A DNA stretch of 18,935 bases. Source: CAZAPZ01 sp964487285. GTDB taxonomy: Bacteria > Campylobacterota_A > Desulfurellia > JAADFJ01. Where the stretch lies: assembly GCA_964487285.1 (NCBI GenBank), contig CAZAPZ010000026.1, positions 1-18,935 on the forward strand, in the 5' to 3' direction. The notes below the pieces were generated by a model. It was not told the origin of the DNA, did no database searches, and saw only the letters and a program-made list of their open reading frames with translations. Numbering within the stretch: the first letter of the stretch is position 1; each line of letters opens with the position of its first letter. Made by a program: the position numbers and the translations under genes. Positions 6,887-14,452 of this stretch are shown piece by piece.

Positions 6887-8799
6887 ATAAAAAATCTCAA
6901 ATATTAATAAAGAAAGTTGGAAACTCGGATTTGAGTATAAAAAAAATGTTATGGTTCTTTTTTATATGCGCTATCCTTTCGATTTACAATATATCTTACG
7001 CTGACTATTTAAATAATCTAAATCATGAATTTACGAAAATTGATAAACCCATAAACGGCAAAGTTACTTCTGCATTAAAGGGAACCTCAGTTATTAATAA
7101 AGGCTCGCAATCCGGCGTAAAAACAGGAATGCAGGTTAATATATACGAGAATTTTGGGACATATCGATTAAACGGTAAAAGCATAATTTTGAAAAAACTT
7201 ATCTGTTACGGTGTTGTAAAAAAAACTTACGATAATAAGTCGGAAGTAATTGCAGTATATGGTGTTGATGAAGAAACAAAGAAACTTCTTTATCTAATTC
7301 CTGACGGCTGGAAGTATAAAACACTTAAAATTAAGGCCGGTGATCTGTTCTCTATAAATAGCGGCAGACAGAAAGCTGCAATCCTAACGAGGAACCCGGT
7401 ATTGTACAATACCCTAAAATCAGCACTGGTGAATTTTGATGTTGCAAGTAATGATTGGGTGAATGAAGAACGTGTTGCATTAAAAATTTATGGGATGGAT
7501 AGAAAAAAATTGTCACGCCTTGCTTTCAAATTGGGCATAGATTATTTTCTCATTCCAACTCTTTCAAAAAATAACAACGCAGGCAGCTTAAACATACTGG
7601 TAATTGGGGGTTTATCGGGTATGACCATAGATAATATCTCTACCGGTTTGAATCAATCCGATTACAGCCTTTTGGAAAATAAAATACAAAATTCCACTAC
7701 CCTTATAAATCCTGATAACGTTACGGCAAGCAACCTTGATTTAGAGTATAAAAAAACTATTTTAGATAAACTGTTTGGTAAGATAGGCATATCAATTCAT
7801 CATGGCAGTTACCAAAAAGAGATAGCCGGCACAAGAACTGTTGCCATAATCAATGATTCAAACATAGCGGATGATTTGGCAATCAAGAATGTAAACGGCA
7901 ATAAAGAATTTATAGTATTATCTGACGGTAGAGCCGTTATCTATAGTTATTCAAACGGTGATATTAAAAAAATTCAAGAATTATCAGCTATAAACAGCGT
8001 ATCGGTTGAGCTATACAAACAATTTTTGATACTTTCAGGATTTGACCGCTACGGAGCAATAAAATCGCTGTTCTATAAATTAGATCATGATCATAAATTT
8101 ATCAAAATGGCTGAAGATTCGGCTTGGATGAGGTTTGTACATTGGAACGGCAATGTTGTTGCAGCAAGACAGGCAGGCAGTATTGATAGCCTATTTTCAT
8201 CCAAACTCTATCTATATCACATAAAAAATGATTCGCTTGTTAAATTTAAAGATATAAGCTATATTACAAAAAAGACAGCATTCTTTAACTGGGATACAAT
8301 ATTGATAGGTCATAATACTTTTATGGTTTATCTTTCAAGAAATGGAAATGTTGTGGTTGAAAAAAACCGTAAAGTTATAAGCGAATCGAAGGCTGTTTTC
8401 GGATTTGGAAAAAACAGAATAGTGAGATATCCTCGATCATACTCAAATAGTTCCAATGACAATAAAAATGCCGGTACAATTTTGATACATAAACCGATAA
8501 AGTTTTTTTATGAAAATGGCAAGTTGGAAATAGCCGTTATGCGAAATTATAAAACATCCGTACTTAACACTCCTTTTACCAGTTCTACAGGTGGGTCGGC
8601 TCTATGGATATATGTACTTAATAAAGACGGACTTCACAGGCAATTTGCATCAGGCAATATATTCGGAAGAATAAGTGCAGCCGCAATTTATAAAAATATG
8701 CTGCTGCTCGGAAGGGCTGTTCCATCCGATTTTTTCAGAAACTTATTACAAGGTGAGAAGGAAAAAGGATTAACAACATATATCAGAATATTGAGATAG
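6880..8799 (+). CDS. Exported protein of unknown function with FlgT-like and propeller-like regions
   Basis: I cannot assign a function to this 639-aa protein. A hydrophobic segment (about residues 23-39) ends in ISYA, a plausible signal-peptidase site after A41; the in-frame ATG at 6946 would give a shorter signal peptide. Residues 55-145 (GTSVINKGSQSGVKTGMQVNIY) resemble the beta-rich module of FlgT-type envelope proteins, where a value is 'set' by a GVK-x-GM turn. Residues 150-260 (LSRLAFKLGIDYFLIPTL) look like the alpha/beta middle region of such proteins. The C-terminal half (about 295-639) has repeated strand-turn patterns such as NVNGNKEFIVLSDGRAVIYSY, similar to degenerate FG-GAP/VCBS beta-propeller blades. 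ATG 6880 overlaps the valS stop by seven bases; argD follows 12 bases later. Periplasmic or outer-envelope location is inferred. Domain assignments are by eye. Confidence 0.6.
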   Translation: MLNKKSQILIKKVGNSDLSIKKMLWFFFICAILSIYNISYADYLNNLNHEFTKIDKPINGKVTSALKGTSVINKGSQSGVKTGMQVNIYENFGTYRLNGKSIILKKLICYGVVKKTYDNKSEVIAVYGVDEETKKLLYLIPDGWKYKTLKIKAGDLFSINSGRQKAAILTRNPVLYNTLKSALVNFDVASNDWVNEERVALKIYGMDRKKLSRLAFKLGIDYFLIPTLSKNNNAGSLNILVIGGLSGMTIDNISTGLNQSDYSLLENKIQNSTTLINPDNVTASNLDLEYKKTILDKLFGKIGISIHHGSYQKEIAGTRTVAIINDSNIADDLAIKNVNGNKEFIVLSDGRAVIYSYSNGDIKKIQELSAINSVSVELYKQFLILSGFDRYGAIKSLFYKLDHDHKFIKMAEDSAWMRFVHWNGNVVAARQAGSIDSLFSSKLYLYHIKNDSLVKFKDISYITKKTAFFNWDTILIGHNTFMVYLSRNGNVVVEKNRKVISESKAVFGFGKNRIVRYPRSYSNSSNDNKNAGTILIHKPIKFFYENGKLEIAVMRNYKTSVLNTPFTSSTGGSALWIYVLNKDGLHRQFASGNIFGRISAAAIYKNMLLLGRAVPSDFFRNLLQGEKEKGLTTYIRILR

Positions 8800-8811
8800 T
8801 TTGGAGGTAGA

Positions 8812-10011
8812 ATGAATACCAACGCCATTATAGAAGCGACTGATCGTTATATTATGCATACTTATAACAGGCTTCCGGTTTCGTTTGTTAAAGGCAGCGG
8901 TTATAAACTTATAGATGAGAAAGGAGAGACTTATATAGATTTTCTTGCAGGAATTGCCGTAAATAATCTTGGATACGAGAATAAAAATATAATTACAGCA
9001 TTAAAAAAAGCGGTTATGAAGCCGCTCCATGTATCTAATTTATACCTTATCAGCGAACAGGCATCTCTTGCCAAAACTTATGTGGAAAATTCATGTCTTG
9101 ATAAAGCGTTTTTCGGAAATTCGGGCGCTGAGGCTAACGAAGCGGCCATGAAATTAGCGAGAAAATACAGTGTTGATCATTATGGAGATAACAGGTATAA
9201 GATAATCACACTTTCAGGATCGTTTCATGGCAGAACAATGGCTACTATTACTGCAACCGGTCAGAGCAAATTCCACCACTATTTTAATCCGTTTCTTGAA
9301 GGATTCATTTATGCAGCTCCCAACGATTACGAGAAAACCGTATCGGTAATGGATAAGTCTGTTGCAGCCGTCTTAGTCGAGCTTGTGCAAGGCGAAGGCG
9401 GAGTAATTCCGCTTACACAAGAATATGTAAGCCTGCTTTATAAATATTGCAAAAAGCATAATATAATTTTTATGGTAGATGAGATTCAAACAGGAATGGG
9501 AAGAACGGGAAAACTATTTTCGTATCAGCATTATAATATTGAACCTGATATTATCACTATAGCTAAAGCAGCTGGCGGCGGGCTTCCGATAGGAGTTATG
9601 CTGGCAAAAGATAAATTCGCAGAAAGTTTTACACATGGAACGCATGCCTCCACTTTTGGAGGCAGTCCGTTTGTTTGCTCTACTGCATTGGCATACCTTG
9701 ATGAACTCTTATCGGGTGATTATATAAAAAATGCTGAGGCTATGGGAAATTACCTTATGTCAAAATTAAAAAAGCTTAAGAGGCGCTTCAGCACTATTGT
9801 TGATGTAAGGGGATTGGGACTACTTATTGGTGCTGAACTTTCCGACGGTCTTGCGCAAAAGTTTTGTAAATATGCTTTTAAAAATCATTTTCTTGTCGGC
9901 ATTGCAGGTACTAATGTGGTTAGATTTGAACCGCCGCTTATGATAGATAAAGCTGCTATTGATTTAATTATTCAGTGCATGGATGATTTTTTTGAAAGAG
10001 AAAGCGCTTGA
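8812..10011 (+). CDS. argD: Acetylornithine aminotransferase
   Basis: PLP-dependent class III aminotransferase (399 aa). It converts N-acetylglutamate semialdehyde and glutamate to N-acetylornithine and 2-oxoglutarate in arginine synthesis; family members often also serve lysine synthesis. Motifs seen are FGNSGAEANEAAMKLARKY, SFHGRTMATI, VDEIQTGMGRTGKLF (PLP-binding Asp region) and IAKAAGGGLPIG with the Schiff-base lysine K252. The length and the N-terminal YLDFLAGIAV-like segment (YIDFLAGIAV) match ArgD rather than longer 4-aminobutyrate or ornithine aminotransferases, though related omega-aminotransferases cannot be wholly excluded. GGAGG six bases before the ATG supports the start. No other arg genes are in the window; it sits inside the valS-alaS gene block. 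Confidence 0.9.
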   Translation: MNTNAIIEATDRYIMHTYNRLPVSFVKGSGYKLIDEKGETYIDFLAGIAVNNLGYENKNIITALKKAVMKPLHVSNLYLISEQASLAKTYVENSCLDKAFFGNSGAEANEAAMKLARKYSVDHYGDNRYKIITLSGSFHGRTMATITATGQSKFHHYFNPFLEGFIYAAPNDYEKTVSVMDKSVAAVLVELVQGEGGVIPLTQEYVSLLYKYCKKHNIIFMVDEIQTGMGRTGKLFSYQHYNIEPDIITIAKAAGGGLPIGVMLAKDKFAESFTHGTHASTFGGSPFVCSTALAYLDELLSGDYIKNAEAMGNYLMSKLKKLKRRFSTIVDVRGLGLLIGAELSDGLAQKFCKYAFKNHFLVGIAGTNVVRFEPPLMIDKAAIDLIIQCMDDFFERESA

Positions 10012-10050
10012 AGATTAACTTAAACCCCTTTGCAGGCATATAACAATAAA

Positions 10051-10509
10051 ATGGAAAAGATAGAATTTTTTAGAAATCTTGAGCTTAGCATAGCATCATT
10101 TGGAGGAATTGGATTTGCGCCTTACGCACCGGGTACAATCGGAAGCATAGCTGCGCTTCCAATCGTGATTGTTTTATCTAATCATCATTGGTGGTATATT
10201 GCTATTACTATTCTACTTTTTGTTGCCGGAACCTTCGTCGGCAATAAAGCTGAAATGATTTATCATGAAAAAGACCCGGGATGGGTTGTAGTGGATGAAG
10301 TCGTAGGCATGCTTATCTCGTTTTTTCTCGTACCTATAAGCGGGTTTAGTGTTATTATCGGTTTCATACTTTTTAGATTAATTGATATCTCAAAAGTATT
10401 TCCTCTCAATCAGTTAGAGAAAGTGCCGGGAGGACTTGGAATTATGTTAGATGATGCTATAGGCGGAGTAATGGTTAATATCATACTAAATATCATAATT
10501 GTACTGTGA
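10051..10509 (+). CDS. pgpA: Phosphatidylglycerophosphatase A
   Basis: Membrane lipid phosphatase that converts phosphatidylglycerophosphate to phosphatidylglycerol. The 152-aa protein has the PgpA signatures: FGGIGFAPYAPGTIGS (residues 17-32), VVDEVVGM with D82 and E83, and PGGLGIMLDDAIGGV with D134 and D135, plus about four membrane segments. The acidic residues are likely metal ligands. The start is uncertain: ATG at 10051 gives the family's normal N-terminus, whereas TTG at 10030 would add seven residues; neither has a strong ribosome-binding site. Its stop overlaps the next gene's GTG start by four bases (GTGA). It lies 39 bases after argD in the same transcription block. Confidence 0.93.
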   Translation: MEKIEFFRNLELSIASFGGIGFAPYAPGTIGSIAALPIVIVLSNHHWWYIAITILLFVAGTFVGNKAEMIYHEKDPGWVVVDEVVGMLISFFLVPISGFSVIIGFILFRLIDISKVFPLNQLEKVPGGLGIMLDDAIGGVMVNIILNIIIVL

Positions 10510-11168
10510 GCAATTTAGACGCATATATATTTGAAGACGGAAACATTGAAGATATTATTTCGCAATTTCAAACAGCTGATTTTGATATTCATGATAATGG
10601 AGACTACAAAAAACTAACGGTTATTTTTAAAATAAATGATAAAAACAGCTCATTTGAGATTAAAAAAATTCTTATGGATCGTTTTGGCGGTGATGTATGT
10701 TTCGATAATCCGTTTTATCTTACTTCGGAATTGTTGTTTGAATCTCACCTTAAAATTGCAACCGTTGAGTCTTGTACAGGGGGATTGATTGCACACAATT
10801 TGATAAACTTTGCAGGAAGTTCTATGTGTTATGATAGAGGTTTTATAACATACAGCAATAAATCCAAAATCGATCTCGGTGTTGATGAAAAAACAATTGA
10901 GAAATATGGTGCAGTAAGCAAAGAAACTGCGGCGCTCATGGCATCTGCCTGCATCAATAAAGCAGATGCGGATATCTCAATTTCCTCCACAGGCGTTGCA
11001 GGCCCTGAGGCAAGCAGATTAAAACCTGTAGGACTCGTATGGTTTGGCACCGCTTTCAAAAATAAAACTTATTGTTGTAAAGCCAATTTCTCAGGGTCGA
11101 GAAATGATATTAGAGCAGCAGCTGCTTATTTCGCTATAAACATTGTCAGGAAAATATTATTAAAATGA
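10506..11168 (+). CDS. CinA-like protein, PncC-type nicotinamide-nucleotide amidohydrolase, lacking the usual N-terminal domain
   Basis: The C-terminal part (about residues 75-220) is a CinA C-terminal domain, a family that deamidates nicotinamide mononucleotide to nicotinate mononucleotide for NAD recycling. Motifs seen are ESCTGG (88-93), the YSNKSK segment, GAVSKETAALMA, TGVAGP (162-167) and KPVG. The usual GPGG after TGIA is GPEA here. The first 75 residues resemble the KH-like middle domain that joins the two halves of full-length CinA (EIKKILMDRFGGDVCF). The large N-terminal MoaB-like pyrophosphatase domain is absent, so this is neither a full CinA (about 410 aa) nor a minimal PncC (about 160 aa). 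GTG 10506 overlaps the pgpA stop (GTGA) and its own stop overlaps thpR (ATGA). Position two genes before recA is classic for cinA. Confidence 0.85.
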   Translation: MSNLDAYIFEDGNIEDIISQFQTADFDIHDNGDYKKLTVIFKINDKNSSFEIKKILMDRFGGDVCFDNPFYLTSELLFESHLKIATVESCTGGLIAHNLINFAGSSMCYDRGFITYSNKSKIDLGVDEKTIEKYGAVSKETAALMASACINKADADISISSTGVAGPEASRLKPVGLVWFGTAFKNKTYCCKANFSGSRNDIRAAAAYFAINIVRKILLK

Positions 11169-11695
11169 GAAGTTTTATTGCACTCAAACTGCCGGATCAT
11201 ATATCAAAAATAGTTTATGAGTTTACAGAACTGTTATGTCATCGGTCTAACTTAAAATTTAAAATGATACCGTCGGCAAACTATCATGTAACATTAAAAT
11301 TTCTCGGTGATATAGAGATTGACAAGATGAAAGAGATAGAAATCATGTTAGATTCTATTTCTAAAATAGTTGATCCGGTTGAACTGTCACTTGACCAACT
11401 GCTTTTTTTCCCTTCAAAATCAGGCGGCTCTGTTGTTATTAAAATTGATGGAAACTTTAATGCTGCCTACATAATTAACAAGAAAATGGAAGAATTGGGC
11501 TATAAAGACAATAGAAGATTTGCCCCCCATTTGACAATCTGTAAATTAAAAGGGAAAGAGATGCCGTTATTGGAGAAAAAACGATTGGGAAATATAAAAT
11601 TCTCCGTTGATTCATTCTCACTTTTTAAAAGTAAACTTACACCGAACGGCGCAATATATACTGAATTGAAGAATTTTAAATGGAGGAAGATGTGA
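11165..11695 (+). CDS. thpR: RNA 2',3'-cyclic phosphodiesterase (LigT family)
   Basis: A 2H phosphoesterase (176 aa) that opens 2',3'-cyclic phosphates on RNA ends; E. coli members also ligate tRNA halves in vitro. The two catalytic HxTx motifs are present: HVTL at residues 41-44 (in NYHVTLKFLGDI) and HLTI at 122-125 (in FAPHLTICKLK). The N-terminal RSFIALKLP and the length match ThpR. The ATG overlaps the preceding stop by four bases, and the gene's 3' end carries the ribosome-binding site and start codon of recA (overlap GTGA, 11692-11695). Cytoplasmic. Its biological substrate here is unknown. Confidence 0.92.
   Translation: MRSFIALKLPDHISKIVYEFTELLCHRSNLKFKMIPSANYHVTLKFLGDIEIDKMKEIEIMLDSISKIVDPVELSLDQLLFFPSKSGGSVVIKIDGNFNAAYIINKKMEELGYKDNRRFAPHLTICKLKGKEMPLLEKKRLGNIKFSVDSFSLFKSKLTPNGAIYTELKNFKWRKM
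11682..11686 (+). promoter_or_regulatory. Ribosome-binding site deciding the recA start (GTG)
   Basis: GGAGG lies five bases before GTG at 11692, inside the end of thpR. An upstream in-frame ATG (11680-11682) shares its G with this site and has no good site of its own, so GTG is the likelier start. The same arrangement recurs at alaS. Confidence 0.7.
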
Positions 11696-12714
11696 ATGAT
11701 AAAGAAAATGCACTTAATCTTGCTATAAAAAAGATAGAAAAGAATTTTGGAAAAGGTTCGATTATGAGATTAAAATCAGGTTTTGCACTGGATGTTGAAA
11801 GTATATCAACCGGTTCCATGGGACTGGATGCCGCACTTGGTGTAGGAGGAATTCCCAGAGGTAGAGTTACAGAGATATACGGTCCTGAAAGTTCGGGAAA
11901 GACCACATTAGCACTTCATGTAACGGCTGAAGCTCAGAAAGCAGGGCTAACTGCTGCCTTTATAGATGCCGAGCATGCTTTAGATATGAAATATGCAGAG
12001 ATACTTGGCGTTGATATTAGCAAACTACTTGTTAGTCAACCTGACAGCGGAGAGCAGGCGTTGGAAATTGCCGATACGCTTGTTCATTCGGGTGCCGTAG
12101 ATCTTATAGTAATCGATTCGGTTGCAGCTCTTGTTCCTGAGGCTGAAATAGCAGGAGAGATGGGTGATGCCCAAATGGGACTTCAAGCCAGACTTATGAG
12201 TCAAGCACTGCGTAAAATGACAGGGGCAGTGAGCAAATCTAAAGCAGCTATTATCTTTCTAAATCAGCTTCGGCAAAAAATAGGCGTTTTTTTTGGTAAT
12301 CCTGAAACTACAACAGGCGGCAACGCACTTAAATTTTATGCATCCGTCAGATTGGATATAAGAAAAAGACAGCTTATTAAAAAAGATGACACTGTTATAG
12401 GTACAACTGTCAAAGTTAAGGTTGCTAAAAATAAAGTTGCTCCTCCATTTAGATATGCCGAATTTAATGTCATGTATGGTACTGGTATTGATCATGGCTA
12501 TGAGATTTTAACACTTGGCGTTGATAATGACCTAATTGAAAAGAGCGGATCATGGTATTCCGTTGAAGATATGAGAATAGGGCAGGGCAAGGATGCCGCA
12601 TCACTATTCTTGGAAGAACATCCTGAGCTATCTCAAAAAATTGAGGGACAGATTAGAGAAAAACTTGGCATTCCGACTAAACCTGTTAAGCTGGATAAGG
12701 AAACAAATGAATAA
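11692..12714 (+). CDS. recA: Recombinase RecA
   Basis: ATP-dependent strand-exchange recombinase and co-protease for LexA-type repressors. The 340-aa protein shows N-terminal NALNLAIKKIEKNFGKGSIM, Walker A GPESSGKTT (residues 64-72, K70), Walker B LIVIDSVAAL, GDAQMGLQARLMSQALRK (L1 region), and the L2/ATP-sensing segment NQLRQKIGVFFGNPETTTGG followed by NALKFYASVRLDIRK. All functional motifs are intact; the C-terminal tail is short and not strongly acidic. GTG at 11692 is preferred over ATG at 11680 because of the GGAGG spacing. The gene overlaps thpR by four bases and the next gene by eight, so it has no separate intergenic promoter; no LexA box was recognised by eye. Confidence 0.98.
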   Translation: MNDKENALNLAIKKIEKNFGKGSIMRLKSGFALDVESISTGSMGLDAALGVGGIPRGRVTEIYGPESSGKTTLALHVTAEAQKAGLTAAFIDAEHALDMKYAEILGVDISKLLVSQPDSGEQALEIADTLVHSGAVDLIVIDSVAALVPEAEIAGEMGDAQMGLQARLMSQALRKMTGAVSKSKAAIIFLNQLRQKIGVFFGNPETTTGGNALKFYASVRLDIRKRQLIKKDDTVIGTTVKVKVAKNKVAPPFRYAEFNVMYGTGIDHGYEILTLGVDNDLIEKSGSWYSVEDMRIGQGKDAASLFLEEHPELSQKIEGQIREKLGIPTKPVKLDKETNE

Positions 12715-13798
12715 ATTTGGCTCTATTTTACATGAGGCATTAGAAAAGGGCGCATCTGACATTCACTTCAGAATAAACGGGTTTGTATTTTTTAGGATTG
12801 ACGGATCTTTAATAAAAAATGAAAAATACGGCAGAATAACAGATTCGGATATGAAACAGTTGACCGAAATTATCTTAAAAGAAAAACAGATTATTCGATT
12901 GAATAAATCAAAAAACATCGATGTCTCGTATGAGATTAAGGGCAGGGGACGTTTTAGAATAAATTTCTTTTATCAGAGAGGCAAACTTAGCGCTGCATTT
13001 AGAATAATACCTTCTGAGATACCTTCAATAAGTGAGTTGAATCTGCCGAATGTATTATACGGTATATCTAAATTGAATAAAGGCTTGATACTTATAACCG
13101 GTGTTACCGGATCGGGAAAATCAACGACGATGGCTGCTATAATTGAAGAGATTAATTTGCGGGCTACTAAAAATATTATTACAATTGAAGATCCGATCGA
13201 ATATATGTTTGATGACAAAAAATCTATCATAGCACAGCGTCAGATTGGTGACGATGTAATCAGTTTTGGCGGAGGATTAAGAGCTGCATTGAGAGAAGAC
13301 CCTGATGTAATAATGATGGGAGAGATGAGAGACAGAGAAACTATCGCGTCGGTTCTAAACGCTGCAGAAACGGGTCACCTTGTGATTTCAACGCTGCATA
13401 CACTTGATGCCAAAGAAACTATAAATAGGATAATTTCCGTATTTCCCATAGAACATTCAAGCAATATTCGCCATCAAATAGCCGGCACACTAAGAACTAT
13501 TGTATCCCAAAGGCTGCTTAAACAGTCTGAAAATAGGGGGATGATTCCGGCTGTTGAATTATTAATTTCAACTGATCATATAAGAGAATGCATCACCGAT
13601 CCGGAAAAAACGGATGATATACCTTCTGTTATTGAGCAAGGACAAACCGAATATAATATGCAGACATTTGATCAATCGATAATGCGGCTTTATAATAAAA
13701 AGCTGATATCCAAAGAGGAGTCTTTGCTGAATGTAACAAACTCAACAGATTTTGAACTTAAGCTCCATGGATTGACCGCGGGCAGCGCAGATTTGTGA
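12707..13798 (+). CDS. PilT/PilU-like type IV pilus retraction ATPase
   Basis: Secretion-type hexameric ATPase (363 aa) of the PilT/PilU family, which powers retraction of type IV pili. It has the N-terminal GASDIHFRIN segment, Walker A GVTGSGKST (residues 132-140, K138), the Asp-box ITIEDPIEYMF, Walker B LREDPDVIMMGEMRD, and the His-box TGHLVISTLHT. The C-terminal region (IPAVELLISTDHIRECI, then IEQGQTEYNMQTFDQS) has the PilT layout but with IREC in place of the canonical AIRNLIRE, as in divergent paralogues. AAGGA at 12697-12701 supports ATG 12707; an upstream extension to 12593 inside recA is spurious. It overlaps recA by eight bases. No pilus genes are nearby, so which pilus it serves, if any, is unknown. 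Confidence 0.88.
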   Translation: MNKFGSILHEALEKGASDIHFRINGFVFFRIDGSLIKNEKYGRITDSDMKQLTEIILKEKQIIRLNKSKNIDVSYEIKGRGRFRINFFYQRGKLSAAFRIIPSEIPSISELNLPNVLYGISKLNKGLILITGVTGSGKSTTMAAIIEEINLRATKNIITIEDPIEYMFDDKKSIIAQRQIGDDVISFGGGLRAALREDPDVIMMGEMRDRETIASVLNAAETGHLVISTLHTLDAKETINRIISVFPIEHSSNIRHQIAGTLRTIVSQRLLKQSENRGMIPAVELLISTDHIRECITDPEKTDDIPSVIEQGQTEYNMQTFDQSIMRLYNKKLISKEESLLNVTNSTDFELKLHGLTAGSADL

Positions 13799-13864
13799 GA
13801 GATGCAGGATAAAGGATGTTAAGTTGTTAAATAAAGAAATGATTTGACATCTAATATTTTTAAA

Positions 13865-14326
13865 ATGAGTTGCATAGATAAAACGACAAATTTTAAAACT
13901 GCGCTTGGTATTGCATTAAAAATGCTTGTCAGACATGACAAAACGGCAAAGCAAATAGAAGACAGACTGAAAGATTTTGAAGACGAAACAGTTGAAAGTG
14001 TACTTTCATGGTTAAAAGAAAGAGACTATGTTAACGATCTTAAATTTGCAGAAAGCTACTACAGAAGCAGAAAAAAAAAGAGGTGGGGCGGTTTTAAAAT
14101 CAAACATCACCTTGAAGAATTAGGTGTAACGGAAGAAATTATAGAAAAAGCTGCAGGTGATATTGATCTATATGAAAAAGATACAGCACTAACTCTTCTT
14201 AAAAAAAGAGATAACGATGATAGAAATAAACAGGTAAGATTTTTACTTTCTCGAGGATTTAAATATGAAACAGTCATTAATGCCGTTGAAACGGTAAAAC
14301 AATCACGATTAAAGGTAAAGCATTAG
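13865..14326 (+). CDS. recX: RecA regulatory protein RecX
   Basis: RecX binds RecA filaments and modulates, usually inhibits, their activity. The protein (about 153 aa) is rich in Lys and Glu and made of helical repeats; recognisable segments are ALKMLVRHDKTAKQIEDRL, VLSWLKERDYVNDLKFAESYYRSRKKKRWGGFKIKHHLEELGV and a last repeat VRFLLSRGFKYETV. Length fits short RecX proteins. The start is uncertain: ATG 13865 is chosen; TTG 13844 is an alternative, adding seven residues; neither has a convincing ribosome-binding site. Located one gene after recA, as in many bacteria, 66 bases downstream of the pilT-like gene. Confidence 0.88.
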   Translation: MSCIDKTTNFKTALGIALKMLVRHDKTAKQIEDRLKDFEDETVESVLSWLKERDYVNDLKFAESYYRSRKKKRWGGFKIKHHLEELGVTEEIIEKAAGDIDLYEKDTALTLLKKRDNDDRNKQVRFLLSRGFKYETVINAVETVKQSRLKVKH

Positions 14327-14409
14327 AAAAATACCTTTTAAGATTTAGAGATGATCATCAATTTTCAAACTCATATAGAAAGCATTAAAAGTAAGTAATT
14401 TGGCGGTTT

Positions 14410-14434
14410 AGCTGCTATTTTTAGAAAAGCAGCT
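14410..14434 (+). other. Hairpin-forming inverted repeat upstream of alaS
   Basis: AGCTGCT (14410-14416) and AGCAGCT (14428-14434) form a seven-base-pair stem, nine bases before the alaS ribosome-binding site, in the 126-base recX-alaS gap. No T-run follows, so it is not a typical terminator. It could influence alaS translation or bind a protein; no function can be shown. The rest of the gap holds no clear gene or strong promoter. Confidence 0.4.
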
Positions 14435-14442
14435 TACATAAT

Positions 14443-14447
14443 GGAGG
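14443..14447 (+). promoter_or_regulatory. Ribosome-binding site deciding the alaS start (TTG)
   Basis: GGAGG is five bases before TTG 14453 and overlaps the in-frame ATG at 14441, just as at recA. This favours TTG as the true start. Confidence 0.6.
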
Positions 14448-14452
14448 AAAAT

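Noticed and set aside
8078..8100. AT-rich palindrome-like stretch around GATCATGATC
   Set aside because: It is inside a coding region where the codons for LDHDHKF produce the symmetry; no reason to call it an operator.
12593..12706. Upstream extension of the PilT-like gene inside recA
   Set aside because: The extra residues have no PilT similarity, while ATG 12707 has a good ribosome-binding site and gives the normal N-terminus.
14350..14359. Perfect ten-base palindrome GATGATCATC between recX and alaS
   Set aside because: Short and expected by chance at this scale; no repeat elsewhere in the window was noticed.
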